Origin: Allodiplogaster sudhausi
Lineage: Eukaryota > Nematoda > Chromadorea > Rhabditida > Diplogasteridae
DNA length: 64,000 nucleotides
NCBI GenBank assembly: GCA_945643635.1
Contig: CALZFC010000103.1
Span: 551,501 to 615,500, forward strand
Direction: 5' to 3'
The position numbers and the translations under genes are program-made. The notes under the pieces were generated by a model that was not told the DNA's origin, ran no database searches, and was given only the letters and a program-made list of their open reading frames with translations. This document shows, piece after piece, positions 45,247-57,440 of the stretch. Position 1 is the stretch's first letter. Each line of letters opens with the position of its first letter.

Positions 45247-45519
45247 CTCAAAAAATTATTGCGCGTGAACATATTATGTTTTTAAAAGCTTGTGAGCAAT
45301 ACGGTACTTTGAGAGAAACGCGCAAAAAATATAGACTGCTAGGTAAGTAAGATCAGAATATGAAGAGGCATGGATGGATACAGGAAAAAGAGGATCGTAA
45401 TTGAGCCAAGAAACGAAAGATGAACAATTTACTTAACTTTAAAGACCTATTGGTTAAAGATCTCCTCGTAATGATAACTAATCAACTAATGAAAAGGATA
45501 GAGTAATTGAACTACGAGA

Positions 45520-45582
45520 ACAGAGGGAGAGAGAGAGGAGAGAAAGAGAGAGAGGGAGAGGGGGAGAGAGAGAGAGAGAGAA
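45520..45582. repeat. (GA)n microsatellite 3' of a MATH-BTB gene
   Basis: GAGA runs with GGGAG interruptions lie just outside the stop codon at 45614. Confidence 0.9.
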
Positions 45583-45613
45583 CGCAGTGATGCGGGGTGG
45601 AAATCCAAACTCT

Positions 45614-46031
45614 TCATAGCTCAAGAATTCTCTCGACCAGCGCGGCCTTCGTCTTGTCCGAGAGGTCGCAGTACTCCTTCTTGGTCTTGAGCGCCTTGAC
45701 GTCGTCCAACGACTTGAGCGCGTTCAAACAGATGGACTGCAAATATTTGTAAACAACAGATATATTATATATAGATACATATATATATTTATTTATCTGC
45801 AAAAATGCACGTGCTTCTTGCCATCTCAAAGAAATCTGTTGAGTTCACTAGAGGTTACCATGAGACGGCCGAGTCGGAAGCGGTCGGCCAATAGCAGCTT
45901 GGTCTCGAGCGGAATCTCGCCGCTCTCCGCACCACACAAGAAACTCTCGCAAGAGCGCAGCACAACTTGCACGTTGAATCGGTCAGCCAGCCGGAGAAGG
46001 AACTCGACAGTGCCAGCTCAACGAAATGGAT

Positions 46032-46078
<47 letters not shown>

Positions 46079-48365
46079 CATATATATATCACTAACAGTA
46101 AAGATAAAAAATAAATAAGTACCTGTGACCGGCATGCGAGCAGGATGGAAGACATTGAGGAAGAGCACGAACTCGTCATGCTTGACATCGGGAAGAGGAA
46201 CGACCTTCTTGCGCCTCTCAGCTAAGTCAGAGAAGAACATCGTGTGGAATACGGGAGAATACACCGCGAGGTACTGCAAATAGCGAAATGGGTGGTCCGA
46301 GGGTCCCGAAAAGTGGCTGTCTTGGAATTCCGGTTTGTGTCAACATACGTGCTTTTTGACGCGGAGTTCCTTTTCCTCGACGATGAGAGTGACGTTAGTA
46401 AACTTTTCGGATTGTCAGGTCGTGAAGTCGTTGAGTGGTGACATTCTGCAATTGAATGAATATTATAACGTGAGACACGAGAGTATGAAATCGCTTGGGG
46501 ACCTGGTAAACTTAGATTTCGTTCAAAACATGTGGAATGGATCAGGAATTCTGAAAACGAAATTTTGGCGAGTTCTGCGAGGTTGTAAATTCGTGAGCTC
46601 GGATGAAAGAGTAATGGAGATGGCCGAACGTTCGCGTTTGCAATTTCGCGCCAAATTTGAAAATGTTCACTATTAGAGTTTCAGCAGCCTTTGCATGGGC
46701 GCTGCCCATGCAAAGTTCTGAAATATCTCAAATCAAAGGAAAAATAATCAATTTCCAAACACAAACGGCAAGCCGATGACTTTTCTGACGGTGACCGTAG
46801 CCTCCACTACGACGCCGCCGTCGACTTCGCGGATGAAGCCATTTTTAGGGTCCAGAGCCTTGTCCCACTCGATGAAATCCGCATATCCCCCGTTGTTTGG
46901 ATTGGCGCAGAAGATGTACACAGGCTTAAGACATGTATTGTACATAAATGAAATGTAGTTCGATAGCACAGAATGACTATCTCCTAAATTCTAAACGAAA
47001 AGACAATGACTTTATTTCTTTTCTTTTCTTCACCACTACTCAATCCAAGAGCATCTTATATTTTTCCAATTTATTGCCGGAGGGCAGAAATTTAAATATC
47101 GTAAAACAGAAATTTCATTGATTTTGTAAGTGCTGCTAATAAGGAATGTATACACCGATTTGGAGAAACTCTGTTCCCGACTACACTAACCGTTTCGCGG
47201 CTGTGCGACTTCTGGCCGACCTTCGGCGACAGAAGATTGAAGACTACGATAGCTTCGCAGCTCCAGTGCGGACTCAGGTCAGCATCATTGCAGCGGGCGA
47301 AGACGGTCAAATTCTTGATGTCATTGGTGCGCTTCGAGCACTCCGATTGCACTTCCAAAGTCCTGTAAGATTATCTAAAAATTCTTAGACTTGCCAAGCT
47401 GAACAGCTAACACTCATGGTGTGATGAGCAAGTCAGCCCAATTTTTTTGGGGGGCCGGCCAAAAGCTCAGCCGGCCCATCATTTCTGCATGATTTCATTG
47501 CTTTCTCAACTCGTTTTTTCAACTTTTTTGTGTTGTTTCTCAACTTATTCGCTGCAGTACACATAACTCTTTGTATATTACAACAAAAAAGGAGAAACAT
47601 ACCACGGCATGTTGGCGATGGAGACAACCGGCGACTTGACTGTCGCCTTCAGCTGGGCCAATTTCGGCACGTCCAAGCGAATCTTGCCGACCGCAATTGG
47701 AGAATCATCTTTTCCTGCAATTTTGCGATGATATTTTCAAAGAAACTGAAAAAATTTCAAAACTCTAACACAAGCTTCCAAGAAATGATAAAAACTAATC
47801 AATTAAGAGAAACATGTCTGGAATCTTCGCGCGCTTCCTATCCCGGGTAAACTGTTTTCGAATTCGTGAACAAAAATAATTTGCTTATACAACTCAACAT
47901 GTTCTATTTAATTGGATTAACTTAATCACTGTTTTTTTTAGAAATCATTCGACAAATAACATTTCGAAAGCCCTTACAACTTTTTCTGGGAACATGTTTT
48001 TAAAATTTCATTTTTGCCAAGAAAATTGGTTTCAGATAATTTGAAGGGCAAGCATACCACTTTATGATATAATTTTCGCATACTGGAGCCCGGACAGAAA
48101 TAAAGAGTTTGCTGTAAACTAAGAAGCATTCAAGAAAGATTTGAGAATACCCAGTTTTCTGCTACGATCATGGATCCATAACTGTGATAAAATCTTAATA
48201 GGGCAATTCAATGAACAAGATCCATTTGAGCATCAATTTGAGATGCCCGTTGTTATTCATGAGAAAAAAGGGAGATAGTAAAACAGAAGAGGTTTCAAAC
48301 GAATAGAAAAGTTCCGGATACTTCTTTTTAAGTGGCCAAAAACAGCGTGGAAACATACCACACAT
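45614..48365 (-). pseudogene. Eight-exon MATH-BTB-BACK gene with an in-frame stop
   Basis: All eight exons are present and in phase: 48359-48365 (ATGTGTG), 47603-47714, 47191-47362, 46767-46924, 46349-46445, 46123-46273, 45859-46016 and 45614-45736; total 978 nt, 325 residues plus stop. MATH (exons 1-4) has SPHWSCEA and GFIREVDGG. BTB (5-6) has NVTLIVEEKELRV and YLAVYSPVFHTMFF. The BACK end has LADRFNVQVVL. The expected role is a Cullin-3 substrate adaptor in nucleus or cytoplasm (family knowledge). In exon 5 a TGA (46415-46417) replaces the Leu codon of the 3.5 kb copy just after PLNDF, which would end the protein before the BTB core. An alternative acceptor inside exon 5 cannot be excluded. 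Confidence 0.8.
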
Positions 48366-48969
48366 GGCGATTGCACGAACCGCGGAACTGGATCGGCCTG
48401 CAGAGAAGAAAGAATGAGGAACGATGACGAAATAGAAACATAAACGAAAAAATAAGCCTACAGATAAAGAACCGCATTATTATTTTTCCTATCAACCTTT
48501 TTAGTAAAAATTTAATTATTTTAGCGGGCTTTTGTCTAATACAAGGCTAAAAAATAAAGGCCCATGACAGGCATACGGTATATATTCACCGAAGTTACCC
48601 CATCACTTCACACCTTCTAAATATAACGAAAAAATTTATCGAATGCATGGTTGCTAATTCCATAGTAGCATAGAATGAGAGGATCGTAATCGAAGAAACG
48701 AGAGATGAACAATTCATTGCACTTTAAAACACCTAGTGATTAAAGGACAGTATCATATCGTCTAAATATGGCGGAAAATTTATCGAATGGACATTGCCTA
48801 TTCTAATGAGTCATTTTAGCAGGTTACAAACAAAAAGGCATATATTGCTAAAGAGCAATATTCATCAATTTAAGGCCATAAATAATAATAATAATAAAAC
48901 ACTTGGTGTAAAAGCAAATATGTCTGAAGGGGGGAGTGTCGACGAGGGCAGGAAGCAGCCCTTACACAA
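48366..48969. other. Intergenic spacer of the cluster
   Basis: It contains the conserved 5'-leader (GCCGATCCAGTTCCGCGG behind a CTCTGCAG acceptor) just upstream of the start codon, then AT-rich spacer with 'ggcccatgacaggcatacgg' found between most copies. No separate gene is seen. Confidence 0.6.
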
Positions 48970-51900
48970 TTAGCCGATCTCGAGAGTCCGCTCGAGCAGC
49001 GCCTTATTCAGCTTGCTCGAGAAGTCGTCGAACTCCTTCATTCTCTTGATCATGCGGACCTCATCGATCGTCTTGATCGTCTGCAGGCAGTTGTACTGAA
49101 AAGAGAAGAACATGTACCGGTTACTAAATTAGAATTTAATAGCGACATTCTCCTCAAAGTAAATGAGTAATATTAATAATACAGACATTTTCTTCGAACA
49201 AAAAGAGTAATATTAATCGTAATAATAATTTTATAACCTTACTTGCACGTGGGAAATCCATTGGGTTATTTTTTTAAGCGCCAGCTACAGAAAACGTAAA
49301 AGCGATAAGTATGAAATGAAGTTTGTACCTGAAGATTGGTCAGTCTGTACTGGTCAGACAAGAGAAGTTTCTTGGCCAGCGGAATCTCCTCGCTGCCCGT
49401 CCCGCCCAGGAACTCCTCGCACGACTGCAGCACGACTTGAATGTTGAAGCGGTCGGCCAAGCAAAGAAGAAACTCGACCGTGGCAACTGAGAGATCATTT
49501 TAAAACTCTTATCAGTCTCTTATAAAATAACTCTTATGGACATATTAAATGCTTAATTTTTTAACCTCTCGTCTTACAAGGGAAGCCTCTTTCCATAACC
49601 CAGCCAATCGTGATACAAGTAAGTTTCCTATGTAGTCCTTCTCGAAAGATGTGTACTAAACTATTTTAAAACTGCGCTCGTCGCATTTGCGATTTTATAT
49701 GAATTTTTGAAAAATGAGTAAAATTTACATACGAAATGCTCGAACTTTATCAGTCGTGGTTTTGACTCTACAAACGTGGCGTTGGCAGCGTAGTGGGTTG
49801 CGCTCCCGCCCTCAATTTTCGAGGTCTGGGTTCGATTCCCTTTGGTGGCGAATTTTTTGCTGCTACTGTTTTGTTTATAGGGATAATAAAGGGCACTCTA
49901 AAGGGTATTTTTAAGCGATTTTGAGTGTATGCAAAACTTTATTATAATACTTTTGCGATGTACTCTTTAAGAAAATTTTTCGACAATATCTTACTTCTCC
50001 AAGATTTGCGATCCGAAAGAGGCCGTCCCCAATAGGGGAAAATTTTTCCAAAAAAATTTTTTTTTTGTTGAAACTTTCCCCAGGGGGTTATTTGATGCCA
50101 GGAAACCGAATCTGAAATTCGTTTTGCTCGATTTTGCCGTTTCCAAGAGTTACGGTAGTTTTCGGTAATTGACATATTTGCTTCAAATTGGCTAGAACTC
50201 CCTAATTGGGGGATATTTGTGTCGACTAAACCAAATATGAGGTGCGTTTTGATTGATTTCGTAATTTTCAGAACTTACGGTAGATCAGTAAGTATTACCA
50301 TGCCCGAGAGAAATTGACTTCACGGAAAACCTCCTTCCTTGTCTTCTCGGCAAAGTCCGAGAAGAACATCGAGTTGAAGACAGGCGAGTGGCACGCGAGG
50401 TACTGAAAAAATATGCTTGGGGAATAAAAGATCTGAAAAAAGACGTTCATAATCGATACGAAGACTTGGAGCAATAAAAGGATAACACAGTTAAGGAAGA
50501 TGGCTTTAGCGAGGGTTTGAATAGTAAATGGTAAAATTGTATAGCAATAGAGTGAAAAGATACCGCCTTGTTGATGTGAAGTGGCTTCTCCTCCACGATG
50601 AGAGCGACATCCGTGAGATTCGGTTGAGGGGCCGTGAAGTCACAGAGAGTCGGCATTCTGAAAAGGTAAATAATTAGTATAGAAAATAGTGAACAGCAAA
50701 CCGGGGGGGGGGAAGAGGGGTCCGAACCGGACCAGCCACACAATTTTGGGACCCGAAAATTTACATTTTTGGCTTACCCACCCAATATTCCTCGAAAAAA
50801 ATACTTTTTTCTACAATAACATACGTCAAGCCGATGACTTTCGTGATGGTGACCGTCGCCTCGACCACGACGCCGCCGTCCTCTTCGCGGGTGAAGCCAT
50901 TCGCAGGGTCCAGCACCTTGTCCCACGCGATGAACGACCCAAATCCCCAGTTACTCTGCTTGGCGCTGAAGGTGCATACCGCCTGAATGCATGTATTGTA
51001 CATACATGAAATGTAATTTGATAGCGTAGATTGACGCAATTCCAAATTTTAATCGAGACAATGGCTTTATTTCTTTTCTACAACCACTACTCAATCCAAG
51101 AGCATCTTATGGTTTGCCAATTTACTGCCGTATGGCAGTAATTTATACATCGTACAATAGAAATTGCATTGATTTTATAAGCTGATAATGGATGTATCAC
51201 GACCACACTAACCGTTTTGCGGCTGTACGACTTCTGGCTGCCCCTCGGCGACAGCAGATTATAGATTACGGTAGCTTCGCAGCTCCAGTGCGGACTCTTG
51301 TCGGCCTCGTTGCAGTTGACGAAGACGTACAAATGCTTGATGTCCTTGGTGCGCTTCGAGCGCTCCGACCTCACTTCCAAACTCCTGCAAGATTTTTTTA
51401 AGATTCTTAGATTAACACTATTAGAATGAATTACCCTCAGATATTGGACTCGAGTCCTTTAATCTTTTTCAAACGAATTGTCGTTATTTCACCGCATCCT
51501 CAACATGTGTAAGGGAAGTCGCTGATGCCATAATCACTTTTTCTAAACTGGATTATAAAAAAAGAAACATACCACGGCATGTTAGCGATGTAGACAATCG
51601 GCAATTTAACTGGCGTTGTCAGCTCGGTCAGATTCAGCACGTCCACGCGAAGTTTGCCCACCGCAATAGGAGAATCGTCTTTTCCTGCAAGTTGGTGATG
51701 ATAATTTCGAAGTAATACAAAAAAAATCTTCGAATTCGAAAACAGTAATCTTTTTCAGATACAACTAGACATGTTCTATTTAACAGGACTAACATAATCA
51801 ATGATGTTTTGAGAAATCATTCGATAAATAACATTTGGCAAGCCCTTACAACTTAATCTGGGAATATGTTTTTCTAAAATGTCATTTTTGAGAAAAAAAT

Positions 51901-52288
51901 TGGTATTAGATCATTTGAACGGCCAGCATACCACTTTATGATAAAAATTCCGCATACTGAAGGCTGGACAGAAATAAAGTAATTGCTGTAAAATATTCAC
52001 CATTCAAGAAAGGTTTGGGAGTACCACTTTTCGCTATGACTAAATGCGCTAGAGTCAGTAAAAAAAGGCGCGTTAAGGGACAGTACAAATACATTCATTG
52101 ATCCATAACTGTTTTAAAATCATAAAAAGCCAATTCAACGAACAAGATCCATTTGAGCATCTATTTGAGATGCCGGTTGGTATTTATGAGAAAAGAGGGA
52201 GATAGTGAAATAGAAGAAGTTTCAAACGAATAGAAGCTCTGGATATCTTTTTTTTAAGTGGCCAAAAACAGCGTGAAATACCTGACAT
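48970..52288 (-). pseudogene. MATH-BTB-BACK gene with BTB exon 6 half replaced by foreign DNA
   Basis: Exons: 52282-52288, 51573-51684, 51213-51384, 50825-50982, 50564-50657, a 5' part of exon 6 (about 50330-50404), 49329-49486 and 48970-49095 (stop TAA). MATH and the first BTB exon are open (VTITKVIG, LTDVALIVEEKPLHINK). Exon 6 keeps only the first 25 codons or so (FSDFAEKTRK) and then runs into unrelated sequence from about 50330 leftwards. The last part of exon 6 and its splice donor are gone. Exons 7-8 are intact (LADRFNIQVVL, DEVRMIKRMKEFDDF). The foreign segment (49577-50330) carries a tRNA-like repeat. Confidence 0.8.
49577..50330. mobile_element. Foreign insert with tRNA-like block inside a BTB gene
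   Basis: Sister genes run without interruption from 'ttaacctctcgtcttac' to exon 6, but here about 750 bp of unrelated sequence takes its place. On the plus strand near 49772-49850 it has a tRNA-like block: A-box-like TGGCAGCGTAGTGGG and B-box GGTTCGATTCC. The T-arm pairs only partly. No target duplication is clear, since cluster sequence is also deleted. Confidence 0.6.
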
Positions 52289-52879
52289 GGCGATTGCACG
52301 AGCCGTGGAACTGGATCGGCCTGCAGAGAAGAAAGAAAAAGGAATGAATACGAAATGGAAACATAAACTAAAAGTAAAGTTCACCGATAAAGAACCGTAT
52401 TATTGTTTTCCTTATCAACCTTTTAAGTAAAAATTAAATTATTTTAGCGGGCTTTTGTCAACTACAAGGTAAACAAAAATAAAGGCCCATGACAGGCATA
52501 CGGAATATATTCACCTAATTGACCCGATCACATCGCATCGTCTAATTACGGGGAAAAATTTATCGAATGGAAGTGTGCTAATTTGACGAGTCAACTTAGG
52601 GCTTACGAGGTTGCACAAAGGTAACATATTGCTAAATGAGCAATATTCTCCAATTGAAGGCAATAAATAAAATAAAATAAAAAAAATTGCAAGATAGGGA
52701 TCTCCTCAGAATGTTAACAGGTTAACTCAGCAATAAATGAAAAAGGAGAAAGTGAGAGAGTAAGTGAGTAAGTAAACAAGAAGAAAAAAGGGAAGGAAAG
52801 AAAAGGTAGTGACATGGGGTGGGAGAGGTGGGGGGGGGGGGGTGGGGGGGGGGGTCAGGAAGGGAGACGGGAATTCATG

Positions 52880-55800
52880 CTCTGGTTTTTCACAATGAGC
52901 CTAATTAGGCTGTAGTCGAAACTGAAGCCTAATTTGAAGCATTTCGAACCTAACTTAGTTGGTTCTTTTCTTAAACAAATTTGGTGTCAAAATACAGTAA
53001 GCTATGTGTTTGGGTGAGGTCGATAAATGCTAATTTCATTCTCCGACTTGAAAAGAAATATGCGCTTAAGAGTTGAAGCAACTTTGTTCAGTATGTGATG
53101 ATGTTTTGCGTTACTTTGAAGTTTTTTTTTCGTCATGTCAGATGGAGCGACGGTTCAGCAGCCGGAATCGTCATCCGCTCGTAAGAGATGCCGTTAGCAA
53201 CGCTGAGGTAGCAGTGTGTGCTGCTAAAAGGATCAAGGAAACGACAGTTGCGATAGAAGACGACGAAGATGAAGATGGAGAGCTGGACATCGTCGCCTCG
53301 GAACATGATGGCTGGAGCGAGGAAGAGGAATTCTCGCAAAATTACGGATATTCGTCTGAAGGTTAGGAACTTTGTTAATATTTTAAATTTTTCTTTTTTA
53401 GCTCTCTTATTTTTATTGTTTTTTAGTAGGTACTATTGTATTGTGATAGTTATTTTTACGCAGTGTATTCCATTTAGATGCTAATACCAGCACTCTCGGC
53501 GATATGCCATCGGAAGTGCTAGGCCGGATTCAACATTTGATCGACAGCGCTTTCAGCAAGGCCAGTCAGTTTCGTTTCTTTTTAAAAGAAACATCGGATG
53601 TACACTTATGATCAGGCTTGAATCTATACTTCGCGTGCCACCACACTCCGCACGAATCATTTATTCGCGGTTTTCTGAACAGTCGGGCAAATCTTGCGCA
53701 CACACTAATCATGTGTGCCCGATGTGCTGTTGACACTGCGAGGTTTGCGTTCATAGGGGGTGTTTAAATTACGCATAGTTCATTTTTCTCAGATGTCTGT
53801 GCACTGATGGCCCAGCCAGAGCAACTGTTGTAATCGCAGATATCCCTCAAATAGTGAACCGGCTTCTGTGTTCCCACTTCTCGCACATCAGCCAGCTTCA
53901 TAATTCAATGGCTTCGGGTTCTGTTATGAATACCCCATTGTCGTGGCCGTACTTTCAGGGAAGGGTGAAAAGTACGGAGAGTACTATTCAGCCTTTAAGT
54001 TTTATGACAAGTTGGGACGGTGTACGCCTAAAAGGCCACTCTAGGTTAGGAAGACTAAGTATTAGTAATAGATGTTATTCATTTTTGGAATTTAGAAAAA
54101 AAATGCTGGCCTATGGGAATCATATCTCTTGATCTTGATGATGCACACCGAGCTAGGGAGGGATCAATAGCTTTGGCTGCAATCTATTTCGGGGACGTTG
54201 AGCCATCGACTGCTGTCCACGACAGACTCCTCCGCTATGTTGTAAAGGAACTCGAGGAGTATCGGCTTTGGAATGGAATTGAAATTGAGTCCAAAGTCGT
54301 AACATCGGCTTGTGATGATCCGGTAAATGCAACATCTCTAGACATAAGTTTAAATAAATGGTTAACATAGGCGCGACGTAAGATCTTTGGAATGCGCCAT
54401 CACTCTTCTAGTGGTTCTTGTTTCTACTGCTATGATACTGGGACAAGAGCGAAATTGCATCCGCCCGGAACAACATATTAGATTTAGGATTATTTTTAAA
54501 AATGTTTATTCTATTTCCCATAGGTCGTGGCACGTGGGGAATTGGACCGCTTCCAAAAATCAGCGGATTCCAATCTATCTCTGAGTATCCGTACGCGCAT
54601 TCAGTTATGCAGATGCATAATTCTCCAGTTGACTGGCTGCATACAGTTCAGGAGGGAACCATGAGCAACATTGTGGCAGGTGGTTATATGCAGTGCTAAA
54701 ATATAAAAAAATTGTCCCTCATGCTCCAGAAGTCGTCGGCAGTGTGTTGCAGAACACACAAGCCAAACATGCAGTTTTCAGCGCCGACGCCATAACGGTT
54801 TGGAAGGCGTGCTTTAGAGGAATACTCGAACGAAAATGCGTTGTTGTAAGTTAGGGAACTGCTGGCGAATTCAAGACTTCCTTCATTTTGTCGACCGCTT
54901 CCACGATGTCTTACCGAGTGCACGGGCGGCGAAAAGGAAGGCATATTCAATATAGTTGTGGTCCCTCTTGCGATGACTGGCGGTATCTCGGCCATTGCGT
55001 CATTGACTTGCTTCACTTTGCACGCCATAAATCGGGTTAGGATACACGTTTAGGATAAAAGCACGTCTCATACATTTAATTTTATTTGAGGAAATGATCT
55101 GTCCGCAGAACTCTTGCGACTTGAGCATGCCAATGAGAATTAGGACACTTTGCAAAGATCATTCGATCAACGAGGTTCGGTTACATACCGCTTATATCAT
55201 TTAAATGTTTATTTCAAAAGGATATTAATCTTTCTATTAACTAAGGTCCTGCCGCTCCGTTCTCGTCACCTTTATACGATCGCGAATAAGCCTCAGCGCG
55301 GACTGACTGCCATTCCGCCAACTGTCGTCAACGCATTCGTGGGTATGTTAATTTAAGTCTGCTTTTAAAAATGTATGTTGATCTAAAAGTTTTTGCTCCA
55401 TGTCAGACGCCTTCCTCATGGTCATCGCGTTCAAGGGTCGCACTGATGTCCAGAAGAAGCAGATCGAGGGATCTGTGTGCATCCTTTGGTCTCACTATTG
55501 GACTTACGCAACGTTAGTCATGTCCTCCTGATGTTTAAAAACCTCCTCTCTCAACACTATCTCATTCTCCGTTTTTATTCAGAACGAAGGCGAGGTCGGA
55601 TCATCAGAAGAATCGCACGGGAGACACCAACAACTCTGCCAGCATCAACGAAGAACGCCAGTAAAGTCAGCCTGAACTGCACTCCCTTACCCCATTCGCA
55701 CTCTTTCTTTTTTCTGCGTTATCTTCTTCACTTTCTACCTGGCTAGCTAACTTTCCAATTGTTTTTTCAATACCTCATTCACACACTTTGTCAATTTCCT

Positions 55801-56075
55801 CATTATCAATGTTATGAACCGGTGCTAGGTGATTATACAATTCTTTATTCGTTAATATGTTGCATAATTACGCGCTGTATGCTTGTTAAAGTTTGTTTGA
55901 AGACCACTGATAAAGTGTACCATGTGTGCCTTATTAGGCTCAAAGTGAGTCCAAATTATGAGGATTCCGATCCTAATTATAATATCGTCGAGCCTAATTT
56001 GTGATCATTAGGTTCTAAGATCGTTGCGGTTAGGTTCTTCTCCAGCCTAATTAGGCTCACTGTGAAAAACCAGAG
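52880..56075. mobile_element. DNA transposon copy 2, CTCTGGT-TIR family (CMC/Mirage-like)
   Basis: The 32-bp terminal inverted repeats (52880-52911 and 56044-56075) begin CTCTGGTTTTTCACA and end with the palindrome AGCCTAATTAGGCT. Dinucleotide TG flanks both sides, a 2-bp target duplication. The subterminal regions repeat CCTAAT/ATTAGG motifs at least eight times in both orientations, as CACTA-type elements do with transposase-binding sites (family knowledge). The 3196-bp element carries a plus-strand transposase gene. It sits at the stop codon of the MATH-BTB gene to its right. Confidence 0.85.
53142..55664 (+). CDS. Tnp2-like transposase of element copy 2 (multi-exon)
   Basis: Start ATG 53142 directly behind a TCAG acceptor (MERRFSSRNRHPLVRDAV). 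Exons: 53142-53361 (acidic), about 53478-53562 (PSEVLGRIQHLID), 53616-53742 (LYFACHHTPHESF, CARC), 53793-54044 (SWDGVRLKG), 54096-54322 (KKCWPMGIISLDLDD, AAIYFG), about 54371 on (ARRKIFGMRHH, CFYC), about 54526-54700 (SPVDWLHTVQEGTMSNI), then exons near 55243-55343 and 55407-55512 and a last exon with TKARS ending TAA at 55662-55664. The series DG, WP, C-x2-C, VD-x-x-H, EG matches Tnp2-type transposases; the first catalytic Asp is probably in DGV. A frame stop after the C-x2-C exon with no clear donor, and unclear exons at 54.7-55.1 kb, suggest damage. Homologous to the gene at 5315-8201. Confidence 0.65.
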
Positions 56076-56218
56076 TGGTCAGCTCGAGAATCCTCTCGCC
56101 AAGCGCAGCCTTCGTCTTGTCCGAGAGGTCGTCGTACTCCTTCTTGGCCTTGAGCACATTGACGTCGTCAATCGACTTGAGCGCGTTGAGACAGATTGAC
56201 TGCAAATATTTGTATACA

Positions 56219-56251
<33 letters not shown>
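56219..56251. repeat. (AT)n microsatellite in intron 7
   Basis: Pure AT run. A longer mixed AT/GT tract lies at 56524-56605 between exons 7 and 6 of the same copy. Confidence 0.95.
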
Positions 56252-56256
<5 letters not shown>

Positions 56257-56523
56257 AAATAACTTAAAAAAACATCTATATCTGCAAACTCTAACAAATC
56301 TGCTGAGATCACTAGAAGTTAAAATGAGACGGCCGAGTCGGAAGCGTTCGGCCAAGAGCAGCTTGGTCTCGTGTGGAATCGCGCCGTTCTCCGCGCCACA
56401 CAAGAAATTCTCGCATTCGCACAGCACAACTCGAACGTTGAATCGGTCGGCGAGCCGGAGAAGAAACTCGACACTGTCAGCTCAAGGAAATCGATAGGAA
56501 TAAAGAAAAATCCAGAGGGAATT

Positions 56524-56571
<48 letters not shown>

Positions 56572-57214
56572 ATATATATTATATATTTATATATATATAT
56601 ATATTGGTCAAAATGAGGAAGGACATATAAATTTAAATGCTCAAAGTTTTAAAACCCGGTAAACAATCAAAAGGAAAAATATGCCTTACATTTCATTTAA
56701 AATTATCCATTTTGTATGGCGTAGATTTGTGCAAGGATTTTTTTTGAGAATTTTGTAATTTAAAATAGAATTACTAAAAATATTAATAATAAGTTAATAG
56801 GCACCTTTGACCGGCATACGAGCAGGATGGAAGACGTTGAGGAAGAGCACGAACTCGTCATGTTTGACATCGGGAAGTGGAACGATGTTCTCGTCCCTTT
56901 CGGCAAAGTCGGTGAAGAACATTGCATAGAAGACGGGCGAGTACATCGCGAGATACTGCAAACAGGGGAAAAGTGGTACGATGGACCCCAAACAGTGGCT
57001 GGCTTAGACAAAAAGAAACAGCGCAATAGACATTTGATTCCAATAATGCATTATAAAAATATATATATACATATATACAGTATATAGATTAGATAGATAG
57101 ATAGATATGGCATACATGCTTGTTGACGCGGAGTTCCTTTTCCTCGACGATGAGTCAAGTTATCGGATTGCAAGGGCGCGAAGTCGTTGAGTGGCAACAT
57201 TCTACAATTGATTG

Positions 57215-57440
57215 ATTAATATAACGCACTTTGCCAGAGTATCAAACTGGCTTTGAACCTGGCAAAATTAGATTTCGCTCAGACTCTCTATTCATTTACT
57301 TTTTAACACAGCGAAACGATTGGAATGAGCCCGGGATTCTGAAACCGCCATTTTCGCGAGCTCTACAAGATTTTAAATTCCAGTTTTCCAGTTGTCAGAT
57401 TGGAGTAGCAGAGATGGCCGCACATTCACGTTCGTAGCAT
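57215..57440. repeat. Dispersed 220-bp repeat, third copy
   Basis: Similar to 37670-37895 and 46455-46675, all in the same orientation on the plus strand ('ggcaaaattagatttcgctc', ATGGCCGCAC..TTCGC). Here and at 46.5 kb it lies in intron 4 of minus-strand copies. Confidence 0.6.

Noticed and set aside
54696..55028. 110-residue minus-strand frame
   Set aside because: It lies antisense within the transposase gene of element copy 2, and I could not match it to any part of element copy 1.
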